The notes beneath the pieces were generated by a model. It saw only the letters and a program-made list of their open reading frames with translations, was not told the DNA's origin and made no database searches. A program made the translations under genes and the position numbers. Of a DNA stretch of 53,322 nt, positions 50,913 through 53,322 are shown one piece after another (position 1 is the first letter of the stretch; each line of letters starts with the position of its first letter). The stretch lies in NCBI GenBank assembly GCA_017548065.1, contig JAFYNQ010000041.1, positions 1 through 53,322 of the forward strand, read 5' to 3'. This DNA comes from Oscillospiraceae bacterium. Its GTDB lineage: Bacteria > Bacillota > Clostridia > Oscillospirales > Oscillospiraceae.

Positions 50913-52100
50913 TTACAGAATATACTCTCTTTTTCCGGTCTGCAGATCACGCCACACGGGACTCATGTTACGCAGGAGCTGCACCACCTCGGGAACTACC
51001 TTCAGGATGTGATCCACCTCTTCCTCGGTGTTGTAGTGACACAGAGAAAGACGGAGAGAACCGTGCGCCACATCGTGGACTCTGCCGATGGCCAGCAGCA
51101 CGTGGCTGGGATCCAGAGAGCCGGAGGTGCAGGCAGAGCCGGAGGAAGCGCAGACACCCATGGCATCCAGGTACAGCAGCAGGCTCTCGCCCTCAATACC
51201 CTCAAAGCAGAAGCTGACATTGCCGGGCAGGCGGTTCACGGGGTCACCGTTCAGTGCGCTGTGGGGGATCTGGGAAAGACCTGCGATCAGGCGGTCACGC
51301 ATGGCGGTAACCTTTGCTGCATTTTCGTCAATATGATTGCAGGCATCCTCCAAAGCAGCCGCCAGACCGCAAATACCGGGGATGTTTTCTGTACCGGCAC
51401 GCTTGCCACGCTCCTGGGCGCCACCTTCAATCAGGTTCACCAGGGGCAGACCACGGCGGACATACAGTGCGCCCACGCCCTTGGGGCCGTGGAACTTATG
51501 ACCGGAGAGGCTGAGCATATCAATGTTCTGTGCCTTCACGTCAATATGCAGATGTCCTGCCACCTGCACAGCATCGGTATGGAACACCACACCGGCTTCC
51601 TTACAAACTGCGCCGATCTCTGCAATGGGCAGCACGGAGCCGATCTCGTTATTGGCATACATCACCGTAACCAGGCAGGTGTCCTCACGGATGGCATCCT
51701 TCACCTGCTGCGCAGTAATATTGTGACCCTTTGCCACATCCAGCAATGTAACCTCAAAGCCTTCCTTTTCCAGCTTGTTCAGGGTGTGCAGCACTGCATG
51801 ATGCTCAAAGGCAGTGGAAATAATATGCTTCTTGCCTTTTCTTGCGCCATAGGTGGCAGCGGAAATAATGGCCTGGTTGTCCGCCTCACTGCCGCCGGAG
51901 GTGAAGATGATCTCTCTTGCTTCCGCACCCAGGCAGGCGGCGACTTTTTCACGGGCAGCGTCCAGCGCTTCCTTGGCCTCCTGACCAACGGAATGGAGGC
52001 TGGAGGGGTTGCCGTAAACCTTATCCATATAGGGCAGCATGGCCTCAATGGCGATTTTGCTCATTTTGGTCGTTGCCGCATTATCTGCATAAACTTGCAT
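50913..52100 (-). CDS. Cysteine desulfurase NifS/IscS
   Basis: 395 residues. The N-terminus VYADNAATTKMSKIAIEAML, the PLP Lys in LSGHKFHGPKGVG, and the persulfide Cys in ASSGSACTSGSLDPSHVL are all present, the short active-site loop marking the NifS/IscS group. It supplies sulfur to the scaffold encoded next. It is the first gene of a nifS-nifU-rrf2 operon; TGGAGTG precedes the ATG. Confidence 0.97.
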   Translation of the reverse strand: MQVYADNAATTKMSKIAIEAMLPYMDKVYGNPSSLHSVGQEAKEALDAAREKVAACLGAEAREIIFTSGGSEADNQAIISAATYGARKGKKHIISTAFEHHAVLHTLNKLEKEGFEVTLLDVAKGHNITAQQVKDAIREDTCLVTVMYANNEIGSVLPIAEIGAVCKEAGVVFHTDAVQVAGHLHIDVKAQNIDMLSLSGHKFHGPKGVGALYVRRGLPLVNLIEGGAQERGKRAGTENIPGICGLAAALEDACNHIDENAAKVTAMRDRLIAGLSQIPHSALNGDPVNRLPGNVSFCFEGIEGESLLLYLDAMGVCASSGSACTSGSLDPSHVLLAIGRVHDVAHGSLRLSLCHYNTEEEVDHILKVVPEVVQLLRNMSPVWRDLQTGKREYIL

Positions 52101-52119
52101 AGTATCACTCCATATCTAT

Positions 52120-52169
52120 TTACCTAGTTTCTTCGTAGGTAATATACCATGTTTTACCTATCGTGTCAA
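52120..52169 (-). promoter_or_regulatory. Promoter and putative Rrf2 operator of nifS-nifU-rrf2
   Basis: Read leftward: TTGACA (52169-52164), 17 nt spacer, TATATT (52146-52141). TAGGTAA at 52136-52142 and its inverse TTACCTA at 52154-52160 form a 7 bp inverted repeat with 11 bp between, covering the -10. A third TTACCTA is at 52120-52126. Confidence 0.82.
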
Positions 52170-52280
52170 TAGGTTAAACCCGGCACCGTTGTTTTTCCAT
52201 ATTTTAACTAAATTTTCGTCTTTTGCATCGGTTGTTTTTGCTATCGCTTGGCATATTAAAAAGGCAAGGAGGTTGAAAAA

Positions 52281-53240
52281 ATGAAAACTTTCCGTATTCT
52301 TATGGTTTCCTTTTTAATAATCGTCTTTTCTGTTGCCGCAAGCGCTGCCCAGCTGCTGATTCCCGGCGGTCAGCTGGTGGGACTGGAGCTGCAGGACAAC
52401 ACCGTCACCGTGGTGGCTTTTGAAGAAAATACCAGTGCCGCAAAAGCCGCCGGTCTGCAGGAGGGCGATCGGATCTTGAAAATTGACGGTGTTTCCGTGG
52501 GTTCTGTTTCCGACATTCGTAACGCCCTTGACCGCTCCGACGGGCAGGTGGATATCTGCGTTCTCCGTGGCAAAAAGACAAAGGCCTTCTCCGTCTGTCC
52601 CGACCCCACCCAGGAAGGCCCGAAGCTGGGTGTCTACCTGAAGCAAGGCACCACCGGCGTTGGCACCGTCACCTATTATGACCCCGAAGACGGCAGCTTT
52701 GCCGCATTGGGTCACGGTGTCAACACCGCAAACGGCAATCTTTTACAAATGACCCAGGGCGCTGTCTATTCCGCCAAGGTCATGCGTGTGAAGAAGGGCG
52801 CCGTCGGCACACCGGGACAGTTGGTGGGCAGCCTTACAGACCCGGAAGCCACCGGCAAGCTTTCCAAAAATACAAACCAGGGTGTGTTCGGTGACATTGC
52901 CGTGGTATCCACCGCCGCACCGTTGCCGGTTGCGCAGCCGGAGGAAATACGCACCGGCAGCGCCACCATCCGCTCTACTGTGGAAGGTGACTCCCTCAAG
53001 GAATATTCTGTGGAGATCCTGAAAATTTATCCAACCGGAAGCCGTCAAACCCGAAATATGCTTCTGAAGGTCACTGACCCCACCTTGCTCTCTACCACCG
53101 GCGGCATCGTCCAAGGCATGTCCGGCAGTCCCATCATTCAAAATGGCAAAATCATCGGCGCAGTGACCCACGTCCTTGTGAACGACCCCACCATGGGCTA
53201 CGGCATCTTTATTGAAAATATGCTAGACGCAGCGGTCTAA
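52281..53240 (+). CDS. spoIVB: SpoIVB-type sporulation serine peptidase (S55) with PDZ domain
   Basis: 319 residues. A signal/anchor (MKTFRILMVSFLIIVFSVAA) is followed by a PDZ domain (about 30-110, GLQEGDRILKIDGVSV). The S55 protease domain has the catalytic His in FAALGHGVNT and the Ser in VQGMSGSPIIQNG. In Bacillus SpoIVB is made in the forespore and starts the SpoIVFB-dependent activation of sigma-K. It is slightly shorter than the Bacillus protein. AAGGAGG is 8 nt upstream of the ATG. Confidence 0.92.
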   Translation: MKTFRILMVSFLIIVFSVAASAAQLLIPGGQLVGLELQDNTVTVVAFEENTSAAKAAGLQEGDRILKIDGVSVGSVSDIRNALDRSDGQVDICVLRGKKTKAFSVCPDPTQEGPKLGVYLKQGTTGVGTVTYYDPEDGSFAALGHGVNTANGNLLQMTQGAVYSAKVMRVKKGAVGTPGQLVGSLTDPEATGKLSKNTNQGVFGDIAVVSTAAPLPVAQPEEIRTGSATIRSTVEGDSLKEYSVEILKIYPTGSRQTRNMLLKVTDPTLLSTTGGIVQGMSGSPIIQNGKIIGAVTHVLVNDPTMGYGIFIENMLDAAV

Positions 53241-53242
53241 AG

Positions 53243-53322
53243 CCTCCCTTGTGTAAAGGGAGGTGGCTGCCCGAAGGGCAGACGGAGGGATTGTATTGTA
53301 TCGGTACGTGACAATCCCCCAG
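53243..53322 (+). repeat. Three-hairpin repeat element, cut by the window end
   Basis: CCTCCCTT/AAGGGAGG (53243-53263), TGCCC/GGGCA (53268-53280) and GGGATTGT/ACAATCCC (53287-53318) follow one another just after the spoIVB stop. The first hairpin could end transcription. The set looks like a dispersed repeat unit, but only this copy is present. Confidence 0.6.

Noticed and set aside
52252-52258. Forespore sigma-G type promoter for spoIVB (CATATTA)
   Set aside because: No suitable -35 lies at the right distance, and the resulting start would fall in the ribosome binding site.

Overview
The window looks like chromosome from a spore-forming, gut-type member of the Clostridia, most like the Oscillospirales/Ruminococcaceae. 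The evidence is the Clostridia-style rimP-nusA-ylxR-ylxQ-infB-rbfA-nrnA-truB-ribF operon, a spoIVB sporulation protease, a MetV/MetF methylene-tetrahydrofolate reductase pair, strong AGGAGG-type ribosome binding sites, GC-rich codon use, and many sugar-scavenging genes. No rRNA, CRISPR array, complete insertion sequence or prophage is visible. One tRNA gene (Leu, UAA) is present.

Layout. 1-345: a 101-103 bp tandem repeat array. 398-8194: a DeoR-controlled locus. A cytosolic ceramidase-like hydrolase and the DeoR regulator face left. A MATE exporter, a TIM-barrel sugar isomerase/epimerase, a ceramidase-like lipoprotein and a GH3 glycosidase face right. 8243-11609: a DacA-type carboxypeptidase, an AlaX-type tRNA editing protein and a ParB/Noc protein. 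11632-19443: the nusA-infB operon, whose leader carries a terminator-like attenuator. 19572-23685: an amino-sugar operon made of a helix-turn-helix/BadF-kinase fusion, murQ and a DUF6259-like glycosidase. 23780-30197: an enolase-superfamily dehydratase with an SDR dehydrogenase, two tail-to-tail AraC paralogues, a creatininase-family hydrolase and a third ceramidase-like protein. 30475-34871: a TIR-TM2 fusion and a sugar-acid operon (KDPG aldolase, P-loop kinase, 2-hydroxyacid dehydrogenase, FAD oxidoreductase).

35241-39357: an AT-richer accessory block beside tRNA-Leu. It carries a 1096-residue DUF4062/STAND-like protein with no visible P-loop, and an 18 bp copy of the tRNA 3' end. 39549-43471: an alpha/beta hydrolase, a PlsC-like acyltransferase fused to a zinc ribbon, and a secreted transglutaminase-like protein. 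43618-47272: metV-metF and a glycogen branching enzyme. 47277-47668: a mosaic of small hairpins that seems to have been inserted into a convergent terminator. 47673-49893: galactokinase and a second D,D-carboxypeptidase. 50053-52100: nifS-nifU-rrf2 Fe-S assembly genes with the regulator last and clear operator boxes. 52281-53240: spoIVB, followed by a repeat element cut by the window end.

Much of the left two thirds can be read as glycan and amino-sugar scavenging: glycosidases release sugars, the kinase and MurQ process MurNAc-type sugars, and a dehydratase plus KDPG aldolase break down sugar acids. The most unusual items are the TIR-TM2 fusion, the P-loop-less STAND-like protein at the tRNA-Leu junction, the regulator-kinase fusion, and the hairpin mosaic inside a terminator. 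Promoters and structures were read by eye. Family names rest on motif recognition, not on searches.
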